From JAATGA01 sp047605605 (GTDB lineage Bacteria > Pseudomonadota > Alphaproteobacteria > Rhodobacterales > Rhodobacteraceae): a stretch of 39,446 nucleotides of DNA. How positions within the stretch are numbered: the first letter of the stretch is position 1; every line of letters begins with the position of its first letter. This document shows positions 31,621 through 39,446 of the stretch, in pieces. The stretch covers positions 1-39,446 of the forward strand of contig JASGFG010000030.1 in assembly GCA_047605605.1 (NCBI GenBank), read 5' to 3'. Below the pieces are notes generated by a model. That model had not been told where the DNA came from and ran no database searches. It saw nothing but the letters and a program-made list of their open reading frames with translations. The translations under genes and the position numbers were made by a program.

Positions 31621-32463
31621 ATGCCCGCAGCACCCACCGGCAGAATCTCGTTCCAGGGCGAACCGGGCGCCTATTCCCATACCGCCTGCCGCCAGGCGCG
31701 GCCGGGAATGCAGGTGGTTCCCTGCCACACCTTCGAGGATGCGATCGAGGCCGTCCGCATCGGCGAGGCCGACCTTGCCATGCTGCCGGTGGAAAACTCC
31801 ACCTATGGGCGGGTTGCCGACATCCACGCGCTCTTGCCCGGATCGGGGCTGAAGATCATCGACGAGGCTTTCGTGCGCGTCCATGTCGCCATGCTGGCGA
31901 TTCCCGGCACGCCGCTGGCCGAGGTGAAATCGGTGATGAGCCATACGGTCCTGCTGGGCCAGGTGCGCGGCTTCGTCAAGGAACACGGGCTGCGCGTGAT
32001 CACCGGCGCCGATACCGCAGGTTCGGCCAAGGCCGTGGCCGCAAAGGGCGACCGGACGATGGGCGCCTTTGCCTCGGCCCTGGCGGGCGAAATCTACGGG
32101 CTGGACGTGCTGGCCGACCGGATCGAGGATCAGTCGAACAACACCACCCGCTTTCTGGTGATGTCGCCGCAGATCGACCTGTCGCGGCGGGCGGAAAAGA
32201 TGATGACCAGCTTCACCTTTCGCGTGCGCAACATTCCGGCGGCGCTCTACAAGGCGCTTGGCGGCTTTGCCACCAACGGCGTGAACATGACCAAGCTGGA
32301 AAGCTACATGGTCGGCGGCAATTTCACCGCGACCGAATTCTACGCCGATGTCGAGGGCCATCCCGAAGACCCGCCCCTCGCCCGCGCGCTGGAGGAACTG
32401 GCCTTCTTCACCTCGTCGTTCGAGCTGATGGGCGTCTACCCCGCCGACCCGCGCCGGGGCTGA
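31621..32463 (+). CDS. pheA: Prephenate dehydratase (monofunctional)
   Basis: A 280-residue enzyme that converts prephenate to phenylpyruvate in phenylalanine synthesis. The catalytic domain begins ISFQGEPGAYSH (9-20) and contains the active-site TRF (176-178) in SNNTTRFLV. A C-terminal ACT domain (about 196-275) has GVNMTKLESYMV, equivalent to the Phe-binding GALV/ESRP region, so feedback inhibition by phenylalanine is expected. No chorismate mutase domain is fused. Start is ATG at 31621 with CGGAG upstream; an in-frame extension to 31480 would overlap cycM. Confidence 0.96.
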   Translation: MPAAPTGRISFQGEPGAYSHTACRQARPGMQVVPCHTFEDAIEAVRIGEADLAMLPVENSTYGRVADIHALLPGSGLKIIDEAFVRVHVAMLAIPGTPLAEVKSVMSHTVLLGQVRGFVKEHGLRVITGADTAGSAKAVAAKGDRTMGAFASALAGEIYGLDVLADRIEDQSNNTTRFLVMSPQIDLSRRAEKMMTSFTFRVRNIPAALYKALGGFATNGVNMTKLESYMVGGNFTATEFYADVEGHPEDPPLARALEELAFFTSSFELMGVYPADPRRG

Positions 32464-32489
32464 CCGAAAAGGGGGCAGATCCGCCCACC

Positions 32490-32541
32490 CTTCATCCTGG
32501 CCGAAACACCCTGCGGGGTGAGCCAGGGGGCAAAGGCCAAG
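32490..32541. repeat. Terminator-like intergenic element after pheA
   Basis: CACCC-TGCG-GGGTG (32508-32521) forms a small hairpin, followed by GAGCCAGGGGGCAAAGGCC. The layout resembles the element after usp (21585-21660) but the arms are shorter. It lies between convergent pheA and the DUF900 gene and may terminate both. Confidence 0.4.
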
Positions 32542-32555
32542 CGGCACTAGGCCTG

Positions 32556-33665
32556 CTAGTTCCGCACCCCGTTCGCCACCGCCTCCACCGGCGACAGCAC
32601 GATCTGCGTCGCCCGCTGCACCGTCAGCACCGCCCCGTCCAGCAGCCCGACCCGCCTGCCCTCCGCGCCGAGCGCCGTATCCACATCGGCGATGCGCGAG
32701 AAAATCTGGATCAAGGCCGGATTGTCGCCGATGTTGAAATGCCCCACCCCGGTCGAAAAGGCCTCGACATCCAGATAAGTCACCTTCATGTCGGCCAGCC
32801 GCTTCACATCCGCCAGCGTGCCCACCCGGTCATCCTGTCCGGTCAGCAGCGCCGAAAGCCGCAGCATCCGGTCGCGGGGCGATCCGAAGATGACAAAGGG
32901 CTGCGGCAACTGCCCGATGCGCGAGGCCTGTTCGCGGAACACGTCCACGTCGATATCGGGCGAGATCAGGACCACCCCGCCGATATGGCCGATCAGGTCG
33001 CGGTCGCCGGAAATGGCGATCTGGCGCAGCGTTTCCATCGTCAGCTGCGACCCCATGGAATGCGCGACCAGATAGATCTTCCTCGCCCCCGCCGCGCGGG
33101 TCTGGCGGATCAGTGCCTCCAGCCCGTCGCGCGAGAACAGCGCCGAATCGCGGTCGCTGACATACCCCAGCGGCGACCCGGCCGAGGGCCAGGAGAAATG
33201 CATCGTCACCCCCGGCAACCTCAGGTCATGCGAAAGCTGCGCGATGCGATAGATCCCCTCGTCAAAGGTGTTGTTGAAGCCGTGGACGAAGATCGTCGCC
33301 TCGCCCCCGCGCCGGCGCAGCGCCTGCGACAGATCGCCCCGGAACCTTGTGTCGGTCGGATAGATCGTCCGCCCGGTGGTCAGGAACTGGGTGGCGGGAT
33401 CGGGCGGGCGGTTCCTTTTCGGCCATTCGATATGGCCGGCAGAATGCCCGGGCGGGACCGAGATGTCATAGCGCGCCAGCGCCATATGCTCGGACCGCCC
33501 CGCATCAAACCGCAGCGTCCCGGCCTCCAGCTTGCGCGAGGTGCCGACATAGACCGAGTTCACCTGCCCCACCGCCGCCGCCTGCGGGTCGATCACCATT
33601 TCGCCGCGCGGCGTGCAGGCCGCCAGCACCAGCATCAGAATCGCGAACAGGCGGCGCATCGACAC
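32556..33665 (-). CDS. DUF900 alpha/beta hydrolase lipoprotein
   Basis: A 369-residue predicted lipoprotein. A signal peptide with lipobox LAAC puts the lipidated Cys at 17 (or 15 if translation starts at the second Met). The hydrolase domain has VHGFNN (127-132), the nucleophile elbow AHSMG with Ser203, and a late His in GVGHFN. This is the DUF900 family, whose substrates are unknown but esterase-like. Outer or inner membrane attachment cannot be decided. Transcribed leftward 80 bases after the hslU stop, so possibly in the same transcript. Confidence 0.85.
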   Translation of the reverse strand: MSMRRLFAILMLVLAACTPRGEMVIDPQAAAVGQVNSVYVGTSRKLEAGTLRFDAGRSEHMALARYDISVPPGHSAGHIEWPKRNRPPDPATQFLTTGRTIYPTDTRFRGDLSQALRRRGGEATIFVHGFNNTFDEGIYRIAQLSHDLRLPGVTMHFSWPSAGSPLGYVSDRDSALFSRDGLEALIRQTRAAGARKIYLVAHSMGSQLTMETLRQIAISGDRDLIGHIGGVVLISPDIDVDVFREQASRIGQLPQPFVIFGSPRDRMLRLSALLTGQDDRVGTLADVKRLADMKVTYLDVEAFSTGVGHFNIGDNPALIQIFSRIADVDTALGAEGRRVGLLDGAVLTVQRATQIVLSPVEAVANGVRN

Positions 33666-33745
33666 TTCCCCAAGTCTGCCCGCCTCTGCATTGCAGCGCG
33701 GCGGGCAACGGTCAAGCGCCGCGAAGACCTGCCCGGATCCCGCGC

Positions 33746-35047
33746 CTACAGCACATAGCGCGACAGGTCGGCCGATCGCGCCAGTTCGCCCACGTTCCGC
33801 TCCACGAACCCTGCATCCACCGTCACCGCATCGCCCGAACGGTCGGGGGCGGAAAAGCTCAGTTCCTCGAACACCCGCTCCATCACGGTATAAAGCCGGC
33901 GCGCCCCGATGTTTTCCACGCTGCGGTTGACCTCGGCCGCGATGCGGGCCAGCGCGGCGATCCCGTCCGGGGTGAAGGTCACGCCCACCTCTTCGGTCGC
34001 CATCAGCGCGGTATACTGGCGCGTCAACGCATTGTCCGTCTCGGTCAGGATGCGGACGAAATCGTCCTCGGTCAGCGGCTGCAACTCCACCCGGATCGGC
34101 AGGCGGCCCTGCAACTCGGGCAGCAGATCGGACGGTTTCGCCACATGAAACGCACCCGAGGCGATGAACAGGATATGGTCGGTTTTCACCGGCCCGTATT
34201 TGGTGGAAACCGTCGTCCCCTCGATCAGCGGCAGCAGGTCGCGCTGCACGCCTTCGCGGCTGACATCGGCGCCGCGCGCATCGGCGCGGGCGCAGATCTT
34301 GTCAATCTCGTCCAGAAAGACGATGCCGTTGTCCTGCACCGCCGCCAGCGCCGCCGCCTTGACCGCCTCGTCATCCAGCAGTTTGTCCGCCTCCTGCCCG
34401 ATCAGCACATCATAGCTTTCGGCCACCGTCATCCGCTTGCGCGTGGTGCGCCCGCCGAACGCCTTGCCGAACAGATCCTGCAAGCCCTGCATCTGCTGTT
34501 CCATGCCGGGCATCCCGCCCAGCATCGGCGGCATGGCGGCGGTGTCGGCCACGTCGATCTCGATCATCGTCTGATCCATCTCGCCGCGCTTCAGCTTGCC
34601 CCGGAACATCTCGCGCGTCTGGTCGCGCGCATCCTTGCCAGCCAGGGCCTCGATCACGCGGTCCTCGGCGGCGCGGCGGGCGCGGGCGCGCACCTCGTCT
34701 CGCATCCTGTCCCGCGTTTCGACCATCGCGGCATCGACCAGATCGCGGATGATCTGGTCCACGTCGCGGCCGACATAGCCCACCTCGGTGAACTTCGTGG
34801 CCTCCACCTTCAGGAAGGGCGCGCGCGCCAGCTTGGCCAGGCGGCGGCTGATCTCGGTCTTGCCCACGCCGGTCGGGCCGATCATCAGGATGTTCTTGGG
34901 GTAAACCTCGTCCCGGATCTCATCCCCCAGCCGTTTCCGCCGCCAGCGGTTGCGCAGCGCCACGGCCACGGCGCGTTTCGCTTCGGCCTGTCCGATGATG
35001 AAGCGGTCAAGTTCGGACACGATCTCGCGCGGGGTCAGGTCGGTCAT
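33746..35047 (-). CDS. hslU: HslU, ATPase subunit of the HslUV protease
   Basis: A 433-residue AAA+ unfoldase (ClpY). Walker A GPTGVGKT (57-64), pore loop GYVG (89-92), an I domain (about 110-235, Met/Gly-rich centre), Walker B IVFLDEID (241-248), sensor 1, and the C-terminal tail ending DLSRYVL, which docks into HslV. Start is ATG at 35047 (MTDLTPREIV) with GGAG upstream. It is separated from hslV by a DUF2157 gene and a divergent stress-protein gene, so it has its own promoter in the 83-base gap at 35048-35130. Confidence 0.97.
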   Translation of the reverse strand: MTDLTPREIVSELDRFIIGQAEAKRAVAVALRNRWRRKRLGDEIRDEVYPKNILMIGPTGVGKTEISRRLAKLARAPFLKVEATKFTEVGYVGRDVDQIIRDLVDAAMVETRDRMRDEVRARARRAAEDRVIEALAGKDARDQTREMFRGKLKRGEMDQTMIEIDVADTAAMPPMLGGMPGMEQQMQGLQDLFGKAFGGRTTRKRMTVAESYDVLIGQEADKLLDDEAVKAAALAAVQDNGIVFLDEIDKICARADARGADVSREGVQRDLLPLIEGTTVSTKYGPVKTDHILFIASGAFHVAKPSDLLPELQGRLPIRVELQPLTEDDFVRILTETDNALTRQYTALMATEEVGVTFTPDGIAALARIAAEVNRSVENIGARRLYTVMERVFEELSFSAPDRSGDAVTVDAGFVERNVGELARSADLSRYVL

Positions 35048-35130
35048 GGCAATCTCCGTCTCTCGGCCGGGGCGGAACCAATGCCCCGCCCGGCGGTTGT
35101 CTTCCTGAACCCGCAAGCGGAGCGACCCCC

Positions 35131-35616
35131 ATGGCCACCCCCGACGAGCTGAAGAAGGATTTCTGGAAAGCGGTCAAGTCGGACCGCACGATGATGCTGG
35201 GCCTGACCGGCGTGGACGAGGCGCATACCCGCCCGATGACCGGTCTTCTGGATGGCGAGGAAGGGGCGATCTGGTTCTTTTCCTCGACCGAGACCGAACT
35301 GGTGCAGCAGGTGACGGCCGACAGCCGGGTCGTGGCGACCTTTGCCGACAAAGGCCACCACCTTTTCGCCTGCGTGCACGGGCGGCTGAGCCACGAGGCC
35401 GATCCGGCGATGATCGACCGGCTTTGGAACCCCTTTGTCGCCGCCTGGTATGAAGGCGGCAAGGCCGACCCCAAGCTGGCACTTCTGCGCTTCGACGCGG
35501 AAGAGGCGCAGATCTGGCAGAACGGGTCCAGCCTTCTGGCCGGGATCAAGCTGCTGGTCGGGATCGACCCCAAGACTTCCTACAAGGATCATGTCGCCGA
35601 AGTCCGGCTTTCCTGA
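35131..35616 (+). CDS. Pyridoxamine 5'-phosphate oxidase-like FMN-binding stress protein
   Basis: A 161-residue split-barrel flavin-binding protein of the general stress protein 26 class. Marks are TRPMTG near residue 33, the strand IWFFSSTETELVQQV, and HLFACVHGRLS. Related proteins bind FMN or F420; the physiological reaction is usually unknown. The start has GCGGAGCG seven to nine bases upstream. Divergent from hslU and convergent with the DUF2157 gene, ending at a strong shared terminator. Confidence 0.88.
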   Translation: MATPDELKKDFWKAVKSDRTMMLGLTGVDEAHTRPMTGLLDGEEGAIWFFSSTETELVQQVTADSRVVATFADKGHHLFACVHGRLSHEADPAMIDRLWNPFVAAWYEGGKADPKLALLRFDAEEAQIWQNGSSLLAGIKLLVGIDPKTSYKDHVAEVRLS

Positions 35617-35636
35617 AGCGGCCGGGCCTTGCGACA

Positions 35637-35662
35637 GGGCGCCGGTGGCGACACCGGCGCCC
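35637..35662. terminator. Strong hairpin between convergent genes
   Basis: An 11-bp perfect stem GGGCGCCGGTG (35637-35647) / CACCGGCGCCC (35652-35662) with a GCGA tetraloop and a short TT tail on the plus strand. It separates the stress-protein gene from the DUF2157 gene. Confidence 0.8.
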
Positions 35663-35672
35663 TTCGTGTGCC

Positions 35673-36749
35673 TCAGGCCCATGGCGGCAGCCGGTCCTTG
35701 CCGGGAAAGTCGGGAAGCGCGCGCATGACCGCGCGGCGCAGCGGCACCCACCACGTCCCCACCGCGGTGATCAGCGCGCCAAGCGCCAGCAGGATCACCG
35801 TCCAGCTGCCAAGGTTCCCCGCCTCGCCCACGATCCAGCCGATGACGATGGCGATATAGGCGATGGCCGCCGACAGAAAGCTTCGCCGGTCGATCACCAG
35901 CGCCAGCAGCGCGATGACCAGCAGCGCCACGGTCAGAAGTCCAATCCCCGCCCCGCCGCCGGTATTGTAAAGCGTCAGTGCCACAGTGTTGACCAGCGCG
36001 GGCGCCGCCATCAGGTGCAGCCAGAAGGCCGTCGCCGCATGACGGCCCAGGCGGTATCGGTCGCGCGTGTCGAACCACATGCCGGCGGTGAAGCAGGCGA
36101 TGCCGAAGATCAGCGTGGCGGTGGCAAAGGCCGGGCTTTCGCGCAGGTCGAAAAACCCGCCCATGAAGCCCCGCCCGGCATAGGCGCCGTCGACAAAACC
36201 GCTGACCGCATCGACCGAGGCGGTCGCCGCATAAAGCGCGCCCAAGGCGAAAGACCCCAGCACGAACATGCTGAACGGCAGACGGAACCGGCGATACCAC
36301 AGCGCCATCGCCCCCGCCGCCACGACAAAAGGCAGAACCGCGATTCCCCGCACCCCGCCGCCCGACAGCGCGAGGGTGGAAAACACCGCCAGCCAGATGC
36401 CGCCGCCAAAGGCCACGGCCAGCACCATCGACGGCAGGTTCATCCGGCGCTTCAAGGTGAAATACCCGGCCCACCACCAGGCAACGGCCGCCACGCCCAG
36501 GGGCACCACCGTCAGGATCGTCAGCCCGCCGATCAGCGCCAGCAGCGCCGCCACCCCCGACAGCAGGATCACCAGCCCCAGCGAGACGAAAATCTCGGAA
36601 AACCCGCGAAAGAACTCGAACGGTTCATCCTCGGCGGGCATGGCGGCGCGTTGGCCCGCCCGCGCCTCGGCCAGTGTTTTCAGCGAGGCCGCCTGCGCCT
36701 CGGTCACGATGCCGGCCTGAACGGCGGCGCGCAGGTCCTCGGGGGTCAT
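35673..36749 (-). CDS. DUF2157 polytopic membrane protein
   Basis: A 358-residue protein with a soluble N-terminal segment (about 1-50, MTPEDLRAAVQAGIVTEAQAASL) typical of DUF2157, then about 10 transmembrane helices. The family function is unknown. Its start codon overlaps the hslV stop (ATGA), so it is translationally coupled to a cytoplasmic protease subunit, which hints at a shared stress or envelope-quality role (inference). Confidence 0.85.
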   Translation of the reverse strand: MTPEDLRAAVQAGIVTEAQAASLKTLAEARAGQRAAMPAEDEPFEFFRGFSEIFVSLGLVILLSGVAALLALIGGLTILTVVPLGVAAVAWWWAGYFTLKRRMNLPSMVLAVAFGGGIWLAVFSTLALSGGGVRGIAVLPFVVAAGAMALWYRRFRLPFSMFVLGSFALGALYAATASVDAVSGFVDGAYAGRGFMGGFFDLRESPAFATATLIFGIACFTAGMWFDTRDRYRLGRHAATAFWLHLMAAPALVNTVALTLYNTGGGAGIGLLTVALLVIALLALVIDRRSFLSAAIAYIAIVIGWIVGEAGNLGSWTVILLALGALITAVGTWWVPLRRAVMRALPDFPGKDRLPPWA

Positions 36750-37303
36750 GGCCGGATGGTTTCCACGGTCAGGTTGCCGTTGGTATAGACGCAGATGTCG
36801 GCGGCGATGGCCATCGCCTTGCGCGCCACCTCTTCGGCCGAAAGATCGGATTGCATCAGCCCGCGCGCGGCGGCCAGCGCATAGTTCCCGCCCGACCCGA
36901 TGGCCGCCACGTCATGTTCGGGTTCCAGCACGTCGCCCGCGCCGGTGATCACGAACAGGTCGCGCCCGTCGGTGACGATCAGCATCGCCTCCAGATTGCG
37001 CAGGTATTTGTCCATGCGCCAGTCCTTGGCCAGATCGACGCAGGCCCGCGCCAGCTGGCCCGGCGCGGCCTCCAGCTTTTTCTCCAGCCGCTCCAGCAGG
37101 GTAAAGGCGTCCGCCGTAGACCCGGCAAAACCGCAGACCACATCGCGCCCGCCGGGCGACAGGCGGCGCACCTTGCGCGCCGTGCCCTTGATGACGGTCT
37201 GGCCCAGGCTGACCTGCCCGTCGCCCGCCACCACCACCTCGCCGCCCCGGCGCACGCCAAGGATCGTGGTCCCGTGCCAGCCGGGGAATTTGTCGTCGGC
37301 CAT
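36746..37303 (-). CDS. hslV: HslV, peptidase subunit of the HslUV protease
   Basis: A 185-residue proteasome-related threonine peptidase (ClpQ). After an 11-residue propeptide ending GWHG comes T12-T13-I-L; Thr12 is the expected N-terminal nucleophile after cleavage. Further marks are GDGQVSLG, the Lys/Arg-rich KGTARKVRRL, and AIGSGGNYALAAARGL. Two hexamers pair with HslU. The start ATG at 37303 gives the long alphaproteobacterial propeptide form. Confidence 0.96.
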   Translation of the reverse strand: MADDKFPGWHGTTILGVRRGGEVVVAGDGQVSLGQTVIKGTARKVRRLSPGGRDVVCGFAGSTADAFTLLERLEKKLEAAPGQLARACVDLAKDWRMDKYLRNLEAMLIVTDGRDLFVITGAGDVLEPEHDVAAIGSGGNYALAAARGLMQSDLSAEEVARKAMAIAADICVYTNGNLTVETIRP

Positions 37304-37404
37304 GCGGCGCCCTCCATCGGTTCCGGCCCTATATGGCGGCCCCGCCTCCGCCCGGCAAGCCCGGCCCCTTGCGGGCCGGCGGGAATGCCCGCAGGATCGC
37401 GCCG

Positions 37405-38304
37405 ATGGAAAAGCTGCACCTCTACCTGCACCGCGAGCTGTGCGACCAGGCGGTGGCCGGGCGGTTCAATCTGGCCAACCGGATGGCCGCGGCGATTGCG
37501 CCGCTGGGGATGACGCTGGCCTTTCACCCCGACACCGCGATCGAGCGGGCGCGGGCGACATCGCGGCCGGGATGGTCGCTGTTTCACATGCACGAACCGC
37601 AGGGGCCGCGCTGCCTGAACCTGCGGCGGGCCTATCACTATCCGTTCTGGCGGATCGAGGCGACCAACGAGCGATGGAATTTCGACGTGGCGCAGGCCGC
37701 CTTTGATCCGGCCGGGGTCGATCCCGAAGCGGCCCGCCGCTTTGCCGCCTTCTGGCGCGCCCGGATTCATGGCGATGCGGTGCCCCGCCGACAGGGGTTC
37801 GTGCTGGTCCCGCTTCAGGGGCGGTTGACGGAATGCCGGTCGTTCCAGTCGATGTCGCCGCTGGCCATGATCGAGACCGTGCTGGAGGCCACGCCGCAGC
37901 GCGAGATCCGTGTCTCGCTGCATCCCGGCGAGGTCTACATTCCGGAAGAGGTCGAGGCGCTGGAAACCCTGGCCACCCGCCATCCGCGCCTGCGCATCGT
38001 GCCGGCGGCGCCCGCGCTGCTGGCGGATTGCGACCATGTGGTGACGCAGAATTCCTCGGTCGCGCTGAACGGGTTCTTTCTGGGAAAACGCGCCGTGCTT
38101 TTCGCCCGCATCGACTTTCACCACATCGCAGGATCGGTTCCGCGCGACGGTCTGGCCGCGGCCTTCGACAGCCTGCACGCCCCCGCGCCAGAGTTCGACC
38201 GCTATCTCTACTGGTTCTTTCACCACCGCTGCATCAATGGCGGATCGCCCGATGCCGAGGGGCAGATCCTGTCGGCGCTGCGCCGCCACGGCTGGCCGCA
38301 TTGA
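37405..38304 (+). CDS. KpsC/capsule-synthesis-like protein
   Basis: A 299-residue soluble protein of uncertain function. The central GFVLVPLQGR, the following FQSM/SPLAMIETVLEAT and VSLHPGE, and the late TQNSSVALNGFFLGKRAVLF resemble the Capsule_synth fold of KpsC/KpsS beta-Kdo transferases, where a Ser-rich loop before the last helices binds donor. The N-terminal 1-100 has no such match. Start is ATG at 37405 (AGGA about ten bases upstream); an in-frame ATG at 37333 would add 24 Pro/Gly-rich residues. A glycosyltransferase-like role in surface polysaccharide is inferred. Confidence 0.6.
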   Translation: MEKLHLYLHRELCDQAVAGRFNLANRMAAAIAPLGMTLAFHPDTAIERARATSRPGWSLFHMHEPQGPRCLNLRRAYHYPFWRIEATNERWNFDVAQAAFDPAGVDPEAARRFAAFWRARIHGDAVPRRQGFVLVPLQGRLTECRSFQSMSPLAMIETVLEATPQREIRVSLHPGEVYIPEEVEALETLATRHPRLRIVPAAPALLADCDHVVTQNSSVALNGFFLGKRAVLFARIDFHHIAGSVPRDGLAAAFDSLHAPAPEFDRYLYWFFHHRCINGGSPDAEGQILSALRRHGWPH

Positions 38305-38307
38305 AAA

Positions 38308-38340
38308 GGGCGCAGGCCCCTTCGCGCGGAGCCTGCGCCC
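38308..38340 (-). terminator. Intrinsic terminator of trxA
   Basis: 10-bp arms GGGCGCAGGC (38308-38317) and GCCTGCGCCC (38331-38340); read leftward it ends in TTTT. It also lies directly after the convergent gene at 37405-38304. Confidence 0.88.
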
Positions 38341-38360
38341 TGATGCCGTCCGGGCCGCGA

Positions 38361-38687
38361 TCAGATCGCGGATTTGATCCAGTTGTTCAGCGCGGCCTTC
38401 GGCGCGGCGCCGACCTTGTTCGACACGACCTGACCGTCCTTGAACAGGAACAGCGCCGGAATGCCGCGCACGCCCAGCTGCGCCGGGCTGTCGGGGTTTT
38501 CGTCGACGTTGACCTTCACGATCTTGACCTTGCCGGCGTATTCGGTGGCCAGTTCTTCCAGTGCCGGGCCGATCTGGCGGCAGGGGCCACACCATTCGGC
38601 CCAGAAATCCACCACGACAGGCACGTCCGACTGGCGGACTTCCTTGTCGAAGGTGGCGTCGGTGACGGCGACAGTCGCAGCGCCCAT
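38361..38687 (-). CDS. trxA: Thioredoxin 1
   Basis: A 108-residue classic thioredoxin: VVDFWAEWCGPCRQIGP with redox Cys33 and Cys36, the buried Asp27, and the cis-proline motif GIPALFLFKDG. General cytoplasmic disulfide reductant. Located 60 bases downstream of addA, an order common in Rhodobacteraceae. Confidence 0.97.
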   Translation of the reverse strand: MGAATVAVTDATFDKEVRQSDVPVVVDFWAEWCGPCRQIGPALEELATEYAGKVKIVKVNVDENPDSPAQLGVRGIPALFLFKDGQVVSNKVGAAPKAALNNWIKSAI

Positions 38688-38747
38688 GGTCCATACTCCT
38701 TCGGGAAAACGGGTTGGATCAGAAGCTAGGTATCGCCGCCCCGAAGG

Positions 38748-39446
38748 TCAAGCTATCGCCGCCCGCCGCATGGCAGCCCCCACGATCTCGGGGGGTATGA
38801 CCATCAGTTGCGCCGTCGCCGTCCAGAGAACTGCAAGCTCGACCTTCCTGTCGGGCCATATCGCCGCCAGCGCGGCGCCATAGGCACCCATCTGGCGCAG
38901 GATGCCTTCGGGCACCTCGGCCGGATGGGCGGGCACCACACGGTTCGACTTGAAATCGACCGCCAGCACCCTGTCTGGCCCGATCATCAGCCGGTCGATC
39001 GTGCCGATCATCCTCCGGTCGCCCAGATCGGATGTCACCGGCACTTCGGCCAGCGTTCCGGGGCCGAACAGCGCCGCAAGATGGGGCTGGTCCAGCACGG
39101 CCGCCGCCTCGGCCAGCACCTCGGCCGCGCCGACCGCCCCGGCAAAGGCGGGCCAGTCCGCCCGCGCCACCCCCGGCAGCCGTTCCAGCAGCAGGTGCAG
39201 AAGCGTTCCCAGCCGCATTGCCCCGGCGGCATCCGGCCCCTCCTCCTCGCCCGGACGCAGGACGATCTTGGCCCCGCCAAGGTCCGAGGGCACCAGCGGC
39301 TTTGCCGCCTTGACCGGCGGCGCGGGCGGGGTCTGCGCCCATCGGGGCAGATCGGCCGCAGGCTCGGCCACCGGCGGGGGCGCGGGGTCGGGGTCGGGCC
39401 AGTCGCCGGTCTGGAACCGCAGGCGCCCCGCCGGGCCGGGCTGCGC
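38748..39446 (-). CDS. addA: AddA helicase-nuclease, C-terminal nuclease part (truncated by the window edge)
   Basis: 232 residues of an open frame that continues past the right edge. The RecB/AddA-type nuclease motifs are visible: the LGTLLHLLLERL helix, the Asp in GTIDRLM, the D-x-K site in VLAVDFKSN, and RQMGAYGAAL. AddAB processes double-strand breaks for RecA. Full AddA is about 1100 residues; the helicase domains lie outside. The GTG at 39371 is internal, not a start. Confidence 0.88.
   Translation of the reverse strand, partial: AQPGPAGRLRFQTGDWPDPDPAPPPVAEPAADLPRWAQTPPAPPVKAAKPLVPSDLGGAKIVLRPGEEEGPDAAGAMRLGTLLHLLLERLPGVARADWPAFAGAVGAAEVLAEAAAVLDQPHLAALFGPGTLAEVPVTSDLGDRRMIGTIDRLMIGPDRVLAVDFKSNRVVPAHPAEVPEGILRQMGAYGAALAAIWPDRKVELAVLWTATAQLMVIPPEIVGAAMRRAAIA

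Noticed and set aside
1..39446. CRISPR arrays, insertion sequences, tRNA or rRNA genes, attachment sites
   Set aside because: No regularly spaced repeats, transposase-like frames, terminal inverted repeats or RNA gene signatures were seen on reading.

Overview
The window is GC-rich alphaproteobacterial DNA, most likely from Paracoccus or a close relative in the Rhodobacteraceae. The pointers are a complete cbb3 oxidase locus (ccoNOQP and ccoGHIS) beside usp, an FnrL/FnrP-type regulator and hemN; the cycM (membrane cytochrome c552)-pheA pair; the addA-trxA pair; and a split hslV/hslU locus. No tRNA, rRNA, CRISPR array, insertion sequence or prophage was seen.

Layout. 1-2418 is the C-terminal two thirds of SMC. 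2709-9420 is a tightly coupled seven-gene surface-glycan operon: gmhA, hldE, a GT9 heptosyltransferase, gmhB, a sulfotransferase, a polysaccharide pyruvyl transferase-like protein and a flippase-like membrane protein. Its last stop codon overlaps the stop of the convergent cobalamin gene cbiB (cobD). A small unknown gene (10503-10853) follows.

10865-15129 (minus) is ccoGHIS, the copper and redox maturation genes of cbb3 oxidase. 15130-15434 has no protein gene but holds two identical FNR boxes, a strong intrinsic terminator and a good candidate for an FNR-dependent small RNA of about 130 nt. A LysR regulator (15435-16325) diverges from two Trp/Pro-rich microprotein genes, and this unit separates ccoGHIS from ccoNOQP (16771-20212, minus). 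Two FNR boxes lie between ccoN and the divergent usp gene. fnrL (minus) and hemN (plus) diverge from a further FNR box. An ArsR-type regulator remnant lies between usp and fnrL.

23848-30815 (minus) is a yejABEF peptide ABC transporter operon with a GT4 glycosyltransferase translationally coupled at its 3' end. cycM (minus) and pheA (plus) diverge at 31.5 kb. Then come a DUF900 lipoprotein hydrolase, hslU, a divergent FMN-binding stress protein, a DUF2157 membrane protein coupled to hslV, a KpsC/capsule-synthesis-like protein, trxA, and the C-terminal nuclease part of addA running off the right edge.

Functionally, the middle of the window is a microaerobic regulon: FnrL controls synthesis of the high-affinity oxidase, its copper-insertion machinery, anaerobic haem synthesis, a Usp protein and probably one small RNA. 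The left part makes and decorates a heptose-containing surface glycan. All identifications come from reading motifs and gene order; no database search was run.
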